The position numbers and the translations under genes are program-made. Shown here piece after piece: positions 7,623-14,982 of a DNA stretch of 16,871 bases; position 1 is the stretch's first letter; the number at the start of each line of letters is the position of its first letter. Location of the stretch: assembly GCA_045640905.1 (NCBI GenBank), contig JAZUFW010000065.1, positions 1 to 16,871 of the forward strand, read 5' to 3'. The DNA is from JAILLW01 sp045640905. Lineage in GTDB: Bacteria; Bacillota; Clostridia; Lachnospirales; Lachnospiraceae. Under the pieces are notes generated by a model that worked only from the letters and a program-made list of their open reading frames with translations, ran no database searches and had not been told where the DNA came from.

Positions 7623-7991
7623 ATGAGAAAACGTCATTCAATGGGACTTAATATCGGAATGTCTTCTATTCTGGTTATCATCGTTATTTTGTGCCTGGTA
7701 TGCTTTGCAGGGCTGTCTTTGGCATCTGCAAATGCAGACTATCAGCTGTCGGTAAAGCTCCGCGACAGATCCGAAAACTACTATAAAGCAGTTTCACAGG
7801 CAAATATTGATTTATATAACGCAAAAAAAGAGTCTCCCGAATCGGAAAACTCTTTTGATCAAACATATTCTCTAAATGAAAACCAGGTTCTTCATGTAAC
7901 TGCATCAAACGATTCGGTTACCGCCTTCAAAATCGAAACTGTTAAAGAACCCGAAATCGATGATTCTTTATCGCTCCTCCTGGGCAACTAA
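7623..7991 (+). CDS. Small single-span protein at the end of the pilin-like operon
   Basis: The 122-residue product starts at ATG 7623 with AAGGAGG 10 nt upstream. It has a short basic N-terminus, a Gly/Ser-containing hydrophobic helix (about 12-33, NIGMSSILVIIVILC) and a helical continuation (RDRSENYYKAVSQANIDLYNAKK) before a short beta tail. The long N-terminal helix is pilin-like, but no cleavage motif with Glu5 is visible. It is the last gene of the operon. Its last 24 nt overlap, tail to tail, the end of the sortase gene on the other strand. Confidence 0.82.
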   Translation: MRKRHSMGLNIGMSSILVIIVILCLVCFAGLSLASANADYQLSVKLRDRSENYYKAVSQANIDLYNAKKESPESENSFDQTYSLNENQVLHVTASNDSVTAFKIETVKEPEIDDSLSLLLGN

Positions 7992-8798
7992 TATGCCGTG
8001 GACTACGGTTCTTTGACCGCTGTGGAGTCCGTGACACGTAGAAAGAGTTACCATCTTCATATCTTCACTCACAGGTTCTTTAAAGAACTCTTCATCTTTG
8101 TAGGTTGAAACAGAAGCAATATAATCAATGTAGGCTTTCATATCTTCTGTCGTATAATCCAGTTTCATGTCATACGTCTGAGATTTTGATGATGTGTAGT
8201 ATGTAGATACTATCTTGTACATCATGGCGTTCTTTTCCGTAAAAATATAAAAATACGGAGTCGGTTCGATAATACTCGGGTCGCTAACCAACTGCTTCAA
8301 GGAGCCAAACATGGTGCCGTTTCTCATATTGTGACCATATACTATCGAATTGAAGCCCTCAAAATTCGCGTTGCAGGCATAATCCAGGAAGATAGCTCCG
8401 GCAACGTTTTTCTCATTTTCAAAAGTGTAATTCTCGTAATAATTGTTTCCCTTATCCATGACAACAGGATAACTGAGTTCCAAAGGCTCATAATAAATCC
8501 ATCCGACCACGTCAGGGTTAATGGCTTTCAGTGAGTCAAAATCCATTTCGATATCCACTTTAATTTGGGATTCCGGTGTGGGTGCAGGCTCGGATTCATC
8601 GCTTGAAACTGCCGGTGCCGGAGTAGGTGCCGTTGCATCAGCCGTCAAAGATACGTATCCTTCGAGTTTGTTATAGGCGTTTATGCTTCGCTGATACTGC
8701 ATGGCTGTGGTGATAACGCCGATAGCGGATACGATTGCACCGCAAATCATGATAACGAGAACGGCCTTTAAAATTTTACGCTTTTTATCAATATCCAT
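7968..8798 (-). CDS. srtB: Class B sortase
   Basis: This 276-residue membrane-anchored transpeptidase has an N-terminal span (about 11-31), a Pro/Thr/Ala-rich linker (about 52-78) and a sortase B catalytic domain. The catalytic residues are visible: H156 in VYGHNM, C255 in TLSTCHG and R263 in GQRTVVHG. The spacing and the TLSTC motif fit class B. Sortases cut substrates at a sorting motif and join them to wall peptide or to pilin subunits. The start is ATG 8798 with AAGAGG 8 nt upstream. It is transcribed alone. Possible clients are the large surface protein at 1-3095 or unlinked proteins; none is proven here, because no sorting signal is in view. Confidence 0.95.
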   Translation of the reverse strand: MDIDKKRKILKAVLVIMICGAIVSAIGVITTAMQYQRSINAYNKLEGYVSLTADATAPTPAPAVSSDESEPAPTPESQIKVDIEMDFDSLKAINPDVVGWIYYEPLELSYPVVMDKGNNYYENYTFENEKNVAGAIFLDYACNANFEGFNSIVYGHNMRNGTMFGSLKQLVSDPSIIEPTPYFYIFTEKNAMMYKIVSTYYTSSKSQTYDMKLDYTTEDMKAYIDYIASVSTYKDEEFFKEPVSEDMKMVTLSTCHGLHSGQRTVVHGILVAQEER

Positions 8799-8830
8799 GA
8801 AAAATTCCTCTTTTGTATATTATTATTTTC

Positions 8831-8839
8831 ATTATACCA
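8831..8839 (-). promoter_or_regulatory. Extended -10 promoter of the sortase gene
   Basis: TGGTATAAT on the minus strand gives a leader of about 26 nt. No convincing -35 box is seen; the region upstream is A/T-rich and then abuts the 195-bp palindromic element. Confidence 0.6.
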
Positions 8840-8862
8840 AAAAAATTCAAAAAAATAATCAT

Positions 8863-9057
8863 TTTGGTTACTAGAAAGGTTCTACTCTAACCCTCCAGAC
8901 CGTCCGAAAGCCCCCTCTCCGGGGACTTTCGGATGGAGCTGGAGGTTCTGCTCCGCAGAAAAAAAGAGCCTTCACCTGATTTTTCCTGCATGCTTGCATG
9001 CGGAAGAAATCAGGTGAAGGCTCTTTTTGTTAGAGTAGAACCGTCCTAGTAACCAAA
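8863..9057. repeat. 195-bp composite palindrome: 29-bp outer inverted repeat enclosing three abutting hairpins
   Basis: The outer arms 8863-8891 and 9029-9057 are inverted copies with 27 of 29 matches. Between them lie three hairpins with no spare bases at the junctions. Arm 1, 8892-8945, has CCTCCAG/CTGGAGG, TCCGAAAG/CTTTCGGA and CCCC/GGGG. Arm 2, 8946-8960, has TTCTGC-TCC-GCAGAA. Arm 3, 8961-9028, has a 22-bp perfect stem and inner GCATGC-TT-GCATGC. The whole forms a formal four-way junction. It could be a small non-autonomous mobile element, a cruciform or an elaborate terminator. No clear target-site duplication is visible and no transposase is nearby. The right arm contains the last codons and stop of the CAP gene. 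Confidence 0.85.
8959..9028. terminator. Long bidirectional intrinsic terminator (arm 3 of the palindromic element)
   Basis: The 22-bp stem pairs 8961-8982 with 9007-9028 and extends through an imperfect section to the inner GCATGC pair. It is followed by five T on the plus strand and seven T on the minus strand, so it could end transcription in both directions. It begins 18 nt past the CAP-gene stop on the minus strand, so it is that gene's terminator. Confidence 0.88.
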
Positions 9058-9615
9058 CTCGTGTGCCCAGTACCACTGGCCACCGATGTTATGAATTGCA
9101 ATACCACTTGTCTTGAAAGGACCATACATAATGTTGTCCTTATGTGCAGGTGATGCCATCCATGCATTGAATGCTTCCTGAGCTGATGAATAACCCTTTG
9201 CTAAGTTCTCACCATATACGATTGCGGGATTAACAGTGTAGTAATCCGAACCGTCCGGTCTTTCATGTGCCCACTTCTGTGAAGCTTCGATAGCTCTGAC
9301 TGCTGCTGCCTGCTCAAGTCCTGAACTCCAAGACATTGCATTCAATCCTGCAGCTGCTCTCTGAGCATTAATCAAATCCAATGCTGCCTTAGCTGCGGCC
9401 TGAGTTTCAACTGATCCTGAAAGCTCTCCTGCCAATGCTGTAAGGTCGGGCTGGATATAAACCATGTTGGGATCCGGCATTCCGTCACGTCTGCAAGCCG
9501 TATCAAGTAACTCTCCGTTACCGCCTTTGGTTGAGAATAATGAAATACCTGCAACCAAGAGCAACATAGCTAATGCAATTGATGTAATAATAGCTATACT
9601 CTTTTGTTTCTTCAT
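9046..9615 (-). CDS. Secreted or membrane-anchored CAP/SCP-domain protein
   Basis: The 189-residue product has a basic N-terminus and a hydrophobic segment (about 7-27), either a signal peptide or an anchor. A short linker and a CAP domain (about 72-189) follow. CAP hallmarks are WAHERPDGSDYY (H117), GENLA (E136), SPAHKDNIM (H158) and the closing WYWAHEF. The bacterial CAP family (YkwD-like) is extracellular; roles reported for members vary and the function here is not known. AGGAG lies about 10 nt before the ATG. The last two codons and stop (GGT TAC TAG) are part of the right arm of the palindromic element. The domain ends where the family usually ends, so the gene looks intact. Confidence 0.93.
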   Translation of the reverse strand: MKKQKSIAIITSIALAMLLLVAGISLFSTKGGNGELLDTACRRDGMPDPNMVYIQPDLTALAGELSGSVETQAAAKAALDLINAQRAAAGLNAMSWSSGLEQAAAVRAIEASQKWAHERPDGSDYYTVNPAIVYGENLAKGYSSAQEAFNAWMASPAHKDNIMYGPFKTSGIAIHNIGGQWYWAHEFGY

Positions 9616-9680
9616 AATAAATCAACTCCTATATAAACACACTATCATAATCATACTAAAGTACCATGCTTTGTACCTTT

Positions 9681-9708
9681 ATCATACTCCTTTTACATAC
9701 AATAACAA
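9681..9708 (-). promoter_or_regulatory. Possible promoter of the CAP gene
   Basis: TTGTTA (9703-9708), a 16-nt spacer, then TATGAT (9681-9686) on the minus strand; the leader would be about 58 nt. Several GTACC copies (near 9661, 9673 and 9709) surround it. Other TATGAT-like boxes are present closer to the gene, so this choice is tentative. Confidence 0.35.
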
Positions 9709-9761
9709 GTACCAATTTGCAAAAACCTTGAAATTTCCTAAAAAATCGGCACTTTGGGTTG

Positions 9762-10598
9762 TTACAGAAGTTCCTGATACACGTCGCGCCTTGATATTCC
9801 GCGGTCTTTGGCCACTTTGCGCATGGCTTCCTTCTTTTCAATGCCCTCACTCAAATACATGTCAAAGTGCTCTCGAATCGTCAATTCCTGCCACTTTTGT
9901 TCTTCCAAAAGTACCAGTTTTTCCTTATCCGCGCCCTCAAGTACCAATACATACTCGCCTTTTGGCTCGTTTTCCGCATAATACTCTATCGCATTGCTCA
10001 AAGTTGTCCTGAACACATTCTCGAATTTCTTCGTCAGTTCCTTACATAAAACGATTTGACGCTCTCCGAGATTTTCATACAATTCTTCAAGAGTCTTCTT
10101 TAGGTGATGCGGAGCTTCATATATTATGGTAGTTCTGGTTTCTTCCTTTAACTCTTCCATCACGGCTGAGCGTTCTTTTTTGTCCGCGGGCAAAAATGCC
10201 TCAAACGCAAATCGTCTGGTCGGAAGTCCCGAAATAATCAATGCGTTGATTAAAGCGCAGCATCCAGGTAACGAAGTGACCGAAATACCGTGTTCATGGC
10301 ACTTTGCTGCCATTACTTCTCCGGGATCGGATATTCCCGGCGTTCCGGCATCTGTTATCAGCGCGATATTCTTTCCATTCAACAATTCCTGAATCAGGAC
10401 ATCTGCCTTCTCGTACTTATTGTGCTCGTGATACGCCGTCATCGGTGTCTTAATTTCGAAATGATTAAGGAGCTTTATGCTGTTTCTGGTATCTTCGGCA
10501 GCTATCAGGTCGACCTCTTTTAAGGTGTCTATGGCTCGACCGGTCATATCACCCAAATTTCCTATCGGAGTAGCCACTAAAAATAATGTTCCTGTCAT
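9762..10598 (-). CDS. rsmI: 16S rRNA 2'-O-ribose C1402 methyltransferase RsmI
   Basis: This 278-residue SAM-dependent methyltransferase of the tetrapyrrole-methylase (SpoU-unrelated) family modifies the ribosomal decoding centre. Family motifs are clear: LFLVATPIGNLGDMT (5-19), AEDTRNS (34-40), ALITDAGTPGISDPG (80s-90s), SLPGCCALINAL and the FLPADKKER segment. The length is normal. The start at 10598 has a TAGGT ribosome site overlapping the stop of the upstream gene (8-nt gap). It is the last gene of the seven-gene operon, in the yabC position of the Bacillus yaaR-yabC order. No convincing terminator follows it. Confidence 0.96.
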   Translation of the reverse strand: MTGTLFLVATPIGNLGDMTGRAIDTLKEVDLIAAEDTRNSIKLLNHFEIKTPMTAYHEHNKYEKADVLIQELLNGKNIALITDAGTPGISDPGEVMAAKCHEHGISVTSLPGCCALINALIISGLPTRRFAFEAFLPADKKERSAVMEELKEETRTTIIYEAPHHLKKTLEELYENLGERQIVLCKELTKKFENVFRTTLSNAIEYYAENEPKGEYVLVLEGADKEKLVLLEEQKWQELTIREHFDMYLSEGIEKKEAMRKVAKDRGISRRDVYQELL

Positions 10599-10606
10599 CT
10601 TAATAC

Positions 10607-11344
10607 CTACGGGCCTGTTGCATATATTTTTAATATTTCGTCTGTATACACGTTAACATCTTTGTATATTATCAGAGGCTTTTCAACAATAAGGTTTGCT
10701 CTGCCTCCTCTGTTTGCTTCAATCAGCACCATGTTCGGTTCTTTATCCTGATAAGGGTGCACAAATCGAATTCGCTTTGGTTCAATCCTGTATTTGCGAA
10801 GCAGTTCGATAATATCGACCAGTCGGTGCGGTCTGTGAACCATATACAGATTTCCGCCCGGGCACAAAAGCTTTGCACTAACTGAAATAACATCCTCCAG
10901 CGTGCATAGAAGTTCATGCCTCGCAATCGCCTTTGGAGAAAAATCATTCACCAGTCCGTGATTTTCGTTCATATACGGAGGATTAACCGTAACAACATTA
11001 AAAGAAGCAGCTTTAAACAATCCCACTGCTTCCTTAATATCACCGCAGACAATCGATATTTTCTCGTCAAGGCCGTTTAACTTAACACTACGTATGGCCA
11101 AATCGGCACTCTTTTCCTGAATCTCGAGTCCCGTAATGTGTTTGGCATCCGTTTTCGCTGCCAGCAGTATCGGAATCACTCCGTTACCGGTGCACAGGTC
11201 GATTACCTCATCTCCCTCTTTTGCCTTGGCAAAATCCGAAAGCAATACAGCATCCACGCCAAAGCAGAACATTTCGGGATCCTGTATAAGCTTATATCCT
11301 TTTATCTGCAAATCATCAATTCGTTCGTTAGAATTAATATCCAT
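10607..11344 (-). CDS. TrmN6/YabB-like tRNA (adenine-N6) methyltransferase
   Basis: This 245-residue Rossmann-fold N6-adenine methyltransferase has SAM motif I DLCTGNGVIPILLA (49-62) and the catalytic NPPY (121-124). The N-terminal segment IKGYKLIQDPEMFCFGVDAVLL is typical of the TrmN6 (YfiC)/YabB group. The E. coli relative modifies A37 of tRNA-Val; the exact target here is unproven. The start has no clear ribosome site and lies 2 nt after the RicT stop, so it is probably translated by coupling. Confidence 0.92.
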   Translation of the reverse strand: MDINSNERIDDLQIKGYKLIQDPEMFCFGVDAVLLSDFAKAKEGDEVIDLCTGNGVIPILLAAKTDAKHITGLEIQEKSADLAIRSVKLNGLDEKISIVCGDIKEAVGLFKAASFNVVTVNPPYMNENHGLVNDFSPKAIARHELLCTLEDVISVSAKLLCPGGNLYMVHRPHRLVDIIELLRKYRIEPKRIRFVHPYQDKEPNMVLIEANRGGRANLIVEKPLIIYKDVNVYTDEILKIYATGP

Positions 11345-11346
11345 TC

Positions 11347-12255
11347 TTAGTCTTCATCCAGTTTTGACTTCTGATCGGATTTTTCCATCTTTTCAAGCTC
11401 ACGCATATCTTCTTCGGACACATCATTCTTATTATGATGCTTACGTCTCTTGAAACGAAGTTCCTTAACAGGATATTCCTGTATCTCCTTTTCGCCGTCG
11501 ACTTCGACAATTACCTTGACCAGCTGGCGAAGAACATTTACCGACATAACTTCGCCCTTTTTGCCGTCATCGGCCGTTACGAAATCTCCTACCGAAGGAA
11601 GATTTCTGTTTAGTTCTTCGTACGTATCTTCTTCATGCTTCAAGCAACACATCAGTCTGCCGCACACGCCCGAAATCTTTGTGGGATTCAGGGATAAATT
11701 CTGCTCCTTTGCCATCTTGATGGATACAGGCAAAAAGTCGGACTGATGAGCATGGCAGCAAAGAGGACGACCGCATATTCCGATGCCTCCGCGAATCTTT
11801 GTCTCGTCTCTGACACCTATTTGTCTAAGCTCTATTCTGGTTTTGAAAACTGCTGCCAAATCCTTAACCAGCTCACGGAAATCAATTCTTCCGTCCGCCG
11901 TAAAGTAAAACAGTACTTTGTTATTATCAAAAGTATACTCGGCATCGATTAATTTCATCTCGAGCCCATGCTTTTGTATTTTTTCCAGACAAATCTTAAA
12001 GGCTTCTTTTTCCTTATCCTTATTCTTCTTTGCCTGTTCATCGTCCTTTTCCGTAGCTATTCTGATTATCGGCTTCAGAGGCTGAATAACCTCCGAATCA
12101 TCAACTTCCCTAACCTCTCCGACTACGGTTCCGTATTCAACTCCGCGTGCGGTTTCCACTATAACGTGGTCCGTGCGCTTTATGTTATATGTACCGGGAT
12201 CAAAGAAATAAACTTTGCCCGCTGTTCTGAATCTGACTCCTATTACTTTAACCAT
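11347..12255 (-). CDS. ricT: RicT/YaaT PSP1-domain protein
   Basis: The 302-residue product has a PSP1 C-terminal domain (about 60-250) preceded by a short N-terminal beta region. Conserved cysteines lie in CGRPLCCHAH (161-170) and CGRLMCC (198-204). In Bacillus subtilis these Cys help bind Fe-S clusters in the RicA-RicF-RicT complex, which guides RNase Y processing of mRNA and affects sporulation and competence. The C-terminus (about 270-302) is a highly charged tail. The GGAGG site lies 13 nt before the ATG, an unusually long gap; the only in-frame codons between are AAT, ATC and a stop, so this start stands. It lies between holB and trmN6, as in Bacillus. Confidence 0.95.
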   Translation of the reverse strand: MVKVIGVRFRTAGKVYFFDPGTYNIKRTDHVIVETARGVEYGTVVGEVREVDDSEVIQPLKPIIRIATEKDDEQAKKNKDKEKEAFKICLEKIQKHGLEMKLIDAEYTFDNNKVLFYFTADGRIDFRELVKDLAAVFKTRIELRQIGVRDETKIRGGIGICGRPLCCHAHQSDFLPVSIKMAKEQNLSLNPTKISGVCGRLMCCLKHEEDTYEELNRNLPSVGDFVTADDGKKGEVMSVNVLRQLVKVIVEVDGEKEIQEYPVKELRFKRRKHHNKNDVSEEDMRELEKMEKSDQKSKLDED

Positions 12256-12295
12256 ATTGATCTATTTACCTCCGTCTATTAACCGCAAATTGCTT

Positions 12296-13291
12296 TTAAG
12301 AATTTTCTTTGATTGTCAAAAGTAATAATTCCATTGACAATTCAAAATTAACATTGGCCTTTAGCCTTACTTTACACTTGTCCAAAGCATCTACTATGAT
12401 TTCGATACCCTCATATGTTGTGGAATCGGCAGCCCTCTTAATAAACTGGAACTCATCCCTGAACACCAATCCGTTCATATCGTGCGTAGCCTTAAATAAG
12501 AGCATATCTCTGTACCAGATGGAAAAGATATCAAGATAATCGTTTACGTCCAACTTATATTCGACAATCTTCTTTATGGCACTTAAAATCTCTCCCGTTT
12601 CCATGGAATTGATATTTTTAAGCAAAGATAAAGCCTCATCCTTTACCTTGTCAAATTCCTCCGACTTGGCCAAAAGTCTGGCTTTGCCAACATTACCTCT
12701 GGCAAATGCCACACAGATTTCGGCTTTGTAATCCGGTACCTGCATATTGGTCATAAGGAATTCTTTGATTAAATCATCCGCTACCGGCTTAAAATCCAAA
12801 ACAACGCATCTGCTCAAAATGGTAGGCAGAAACATCTCCGTATTATTGGTCAGGATAATCAAAACCACATACTCGGGCGGCTCTTCCAATGTCTTTAGCA
12901 ATGCATTCTGAGCCTGAACCGTCATCAGTTCACCTTCCTGAATGATATAGATCTTTTTCGGTCCCTGATACGGCAATATAGCCACATCCGAATTGATTTG
13001 TTCTCTGATATCGTCTACACCGATTACATTCGGCTTTTCATGCGAAACAAACTTAATATCCGGATGATTCAGGCTTTCGGCCTGCTTGCAGGAATGACAC
13101 TCTCCGCAAGGCTCTGTATCCTTGCGATTTTCGCACTGAATACTCTGTGCAAAAATCTTTGCCATAAACTCTTTTCCGCAGTTACGCTCACCGCTGATTA
13201 TATATGCATGCGAAATCTTATCGGACTTAATCGCATTTTGTAATAATTCCTTTAATTGTTCCTGACCTACTATATCACTGAATTTTGCCAT
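12296..13291 (-). CDS. holB: DNA polymerase III delta' subunit
   Basis: The 331-residue clamp-loader subunit has an AAA+ core: a degenerate Walker A (GERNCGKE, 34-41, with Glu in place of Ser/Thr after Lys), zinc-binding cysteines C53, C62, C65 and C68, the sequence QNALLKTLEEPP (128-139) and the arginine-finger motif SRC (160-162). It loads the beta sliding clamp on DNA together with tau/gamma and delta. A degenerate P-loop is common in delta' and does not suggest a defect. GGAGG lies 7 nt upstream of the ATG. It is in the conserved yaaR-holB-ricT order. Confidence 0.96.
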   Translation of the reverse strand: MAKFSDIVGQEQLKELLQNAIKSDKISHAYIISGERNCGKEFMAKIFAQSIQCENRKDTEPCGECHSCKQAESLNHPDIKFVSHEKPNVIGVDDIREQINSDVAILPYQGPKKIYIIQEGELMTVQAQNALLKTLEEPPEYVVLIILTNNTEMFLPTILSRCVVLDFKPVADDLIKEFLMTNMQVPDYKAEICVAFARGNVGKARLLAKSEEFDKVKDEALSLLKNINSMETGEILSAIKKIVEYKLDVNDYLDIFSIWYRDMLLFKATHDMNGLVFRDEFQFIKRAADSTTYEGIEIIVDALDKCKVRLKANVNFELSMELLLLTIKENS

Positions 13292-13305
13292 CTATATACC
13301 TCCGC

Positions 13306-13746
13306 CTACGTTAAGATGTCCAGCAGTAATCCGCGGATTTCGCCTATTTTGCTCAAAATCGCCATGTGATCCTGCTCATCTTTCATAAGTTCCTGCGCCA
13401 GAGCATCGAGGTTTTCATCAACCAGTCTGACTATTCCGTATACTCTGTGTCGTCCTTTTTTATCCAAAAAATTCTCTCTCGAAAATTCATGTGAACGTGT
13501 AATGATTTCGTTCATAAAATCTTTAATCAGGCCACGATACTTCTTCATATCCTTGATATCGCGCTTTTTGGCCAACTTATCACCCTGACGGGTTATTTCC
13601 TCCATCATGGATGTTAAGCGTTCCTGCAGACCCTCGTCGGAAACCCTGCTCATCAGGACGAACTTGAAGTTCCCGTCGACCTCCTGCGGCTTAACTGTCG
13701 TATCAACCTGTGAAATTGGTGTGGTTTGATTAATTTTTATATCCAA
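13306..13746 (-). CDS. yaaR: YaaR family (DUF327) protein, TTG start
   Basis: The 146-residue, mostly helical protein matches the YaaR/DUF327 family, including the segments KKYRGLIKDFMNEI and GRHRVYGIVRLVDENL. Its molecular role is unknown. It starts with TTG at 13746 (DIKINQT follows), with GGAG about 10 nt upstream inside the previous gene. The next internal Met (residue 32) would remove a conserved part, so TTG is preferred. The gap to the guanylate-kinase-like stop is 1 nt, so translation is coupled. Confidence 0.9.
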   Translation of the reverse strand: MDIKINQTTPISQVDTTVKPQEVDGNFKFVLMSRVSDEGLQERLTSMMEEITRQGDKLAKKRDIKDMKKYRGLIKDFMNEIITRSHEFSRENFLDKKGRHRVYGIVRLVDENLDALAQELMKDEQDHMAILSKIGEIRGLLLDILT

Positions 13747-13747
13747 T

Positions 13748-14335
13748 CTACACGTACTCCAAAAGGTATTCTCTGATCTGTCCTAAACATTCTTCGAGAT
13801 TTTCGTTATTAAAGCGCCTCGTTATTCCGGCTTCTTTCATTTTTTCTTCCGAAAAGTCCTCAGCGTCCGCCAAAAAGCGTCTGCACATTTCCTCGTATTT
13901 CGGATTTTCCTGACGCATTTCCCGATTTATGGCTCTTTGTAATCGGATACCGTCATCAAGATCCAAATATATCGGCAAAACATTTCTCCTACCATAATAA
14001 TCGGCTGTTTTGGCAAAAGACTCAAGAGTTCCGATAATAAGATAATTATGGTGCTCCAAATCTATATCCCCGTCATCTACCGTAAAGTATCTCCACAATC
14101 CGTGATAGGTATGATAAACTCTGTCTTCGATGACTTTTCCGGCCTTGACCAGTTCGTGAAAAGCAGCATCATCTACGAAATGATACTGAACTCCGTCCTG
14201 CTCATTGTCACGTATAGGTCTCGTTGTATATAAAACCACTTTTTTCAATTTTAAACCGGGAGAATTCAATAGTTCCCGATATACCGTATCTTTACCTGAT
14301 GAGCTTTTTCCGATCAGATATACTAATTTTCCCAT
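13748..14335 (-). CDS. Guanylate-kinase-like nucleoside monophosphate kinase
   Basis: The 195-residue product has a P-loop GKSSSGKD (9-16) and a Gmk-type GMP-binding segment (LYTTRPIRDNEQDGVQYHF, 35-53). The two Arg of TTRPIR, Glu in DNE, Tyr in QYHF, Glu in VIED and Tyr in TYHG are kept, while one Ser of the canonical motif is Tyr. It may be a real guanylate kinase or a paralogue with altered substrate. In Bacillus the neighbour of yaaR is tmk (thymidylate kinase); here this gene sits one place upstream of yaaR. The ribosome site before ATG 14335 is weak (GAGTG). Confidence 0.88.
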   Translation of the reverse strand: MGKLVYLIGKSSSGKDTVYRELLNSPGLKLKKVVLYTTRPIRDNEQDGVQYHFVDDAAFHELVKAGKVIEDRVYHTYHGLWRYFTVDDGDIDLEHHNYLIIGTLESFAKTADYYGRRNVLPIYLDLDDGIRLQRAINREMRQENPKYEEMCRRFLADAEDFSEEKMKEAGITRRFNNENLEECLGQIREYLLEYV

Positions 14336-14354
14336 AAAATCACTCTATGATAAT

Positions 14355-14900
14355 TTATTTGCCCCTGTTGTTTATAGTATTTCTGGGTCGAACCACACCT
14401 CTTCGTATTTTCAAGGTCTCAAGCGTGGAACAATATTTATCGGCCATGGTTACCACCCAGGCTTCTTTATATTTGGGAATGTGGCGCAACGTCAAAGGCC
14501 ACATATGCTTGCTGATGATATCTTTTTCCCTGTCGGTTAATTCGTAATCCTTTGATGCATTTTCCAATGCAATTCCCGGATGGAAAAAGCCATGCAAACC
14601 GTTATAATCTTCTCTGGTTTTGTCATGCCAGTCATACAAAAAATAGTCATGTAACAATGCCCCTCTGACCATTTCCCGTTCGTTTACCTTGAGCTTTAGG
14701 GTGTCGCATATAATGAGTGCCTGCTTGGCTACATCAATGCAATGTCTGTGAACCGGAATTGACCCATGCTGTACATGCTCACGGGTGCTTTGGAACTTAT
14801 CCGAACTAAGGATATCATCGGCATGTATTTTCAGTTTTGTATGAAGTTCCTTTTGCCTGTTATAGCGTTTTTCAAGCTTTTTTCTGGCTCTGTCAGTCAT
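14355..14900 (-). CDS. HD-domain phosphohydrolase
   Basis: The 181-residue protein has the HD-family metal ligands in order: H53 (HRHC), H84-D85 (LLHDYFLYDW), H132 (KHMWP) and D154 (ADKYC). The N-terminal 30 residues are basic and helical. HD proteins hydrolyse phosphate bonds in nucleotides or act on similar substrates; the substrate here is unknown. It is the first gene of the operon, 19 nt before the kinase gene. AAGGA precedes the ATG by 8 nt. Pairing with a nucleotide kinase suggests a nucleotide-pool function, which is inference. Confidence 0.9.
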   Translation of the reverse strand: MTDRARKKLEKRYNRQKELHTKLKIHADDILSSDKFQSTREHVQHGSIPVHRHCIDVAKQALIICDTLKLKVNEREMVRGALLHDYFLYDWHDKTREDYNGLHGFFHPGIALENASKDYELTDREKDIISKHMWPLTLRHIPKYKEAWVVTMADKYCSTLETLKIRRGVVRPRNTINNRGK

Positions 14901-14922
14901 GTTCGTTTCCTTAAAAAGTGCC

Positions 14923-14951
14923 TATATATTATATCACATAAAAAACGTCAA
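14923..14951 (-). promoter_or_regulatory. Promoter of the seven-gene housekeeping operon
   Basis: TTGACG (14946-14951), a 17-nt spacer, then TATATA (14923-14928) on the minus strand. A better TATAAT (14928-14933) is nearby but its spacing to TTGACG is only 12. Either way the leader is short. The AEC-gene promoter diverges from the same region. Confidence 0.5.
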
Positions 14952-14966
14952 AACTATTGAAATTTG

Positions 14967-14975
14967 TGGTAGAAT
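14967..14975 (+). promoter_or_regulatory. Extended -10 promoter of the AEC-permease gene
   Basis: TGGTAGAAT is an extended -10 with no clear -35. Transcription would start near 14982, right at the base of the leader stem. Confidence 0.5.
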
Positions 14976-14982
14976 TGTTACT

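Noticed and set aside
7944..8014. AAAGAACC/GGTTCTTT inverted repeat as a terminator for the pilin operon
   Set aside because: The loop is 55 nt, there is no T-run, and both arms are coding, so chance is likely.
9655..9715. GTACC copies near the CAP gene as the same operator as at the surface-protein promoter
   Set aside because: Only the four-base GTAC core is shared, with different spacing and flanks; too short to claim.
12998..13243. Open frames opposite the housekeeping genes, and similar frames opposite rsmI and the surface gene
   Set aside because: They are reverse-strand shadows of strongly recognisable genes, with no ribosome sites or family resemblance.
12296..13291. Broken Walker A as evidence of a pseudogene
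   Set aside because: A degenerate P-loop is normal for delta' clamp-loader subunits and the rest of the protein is intact.
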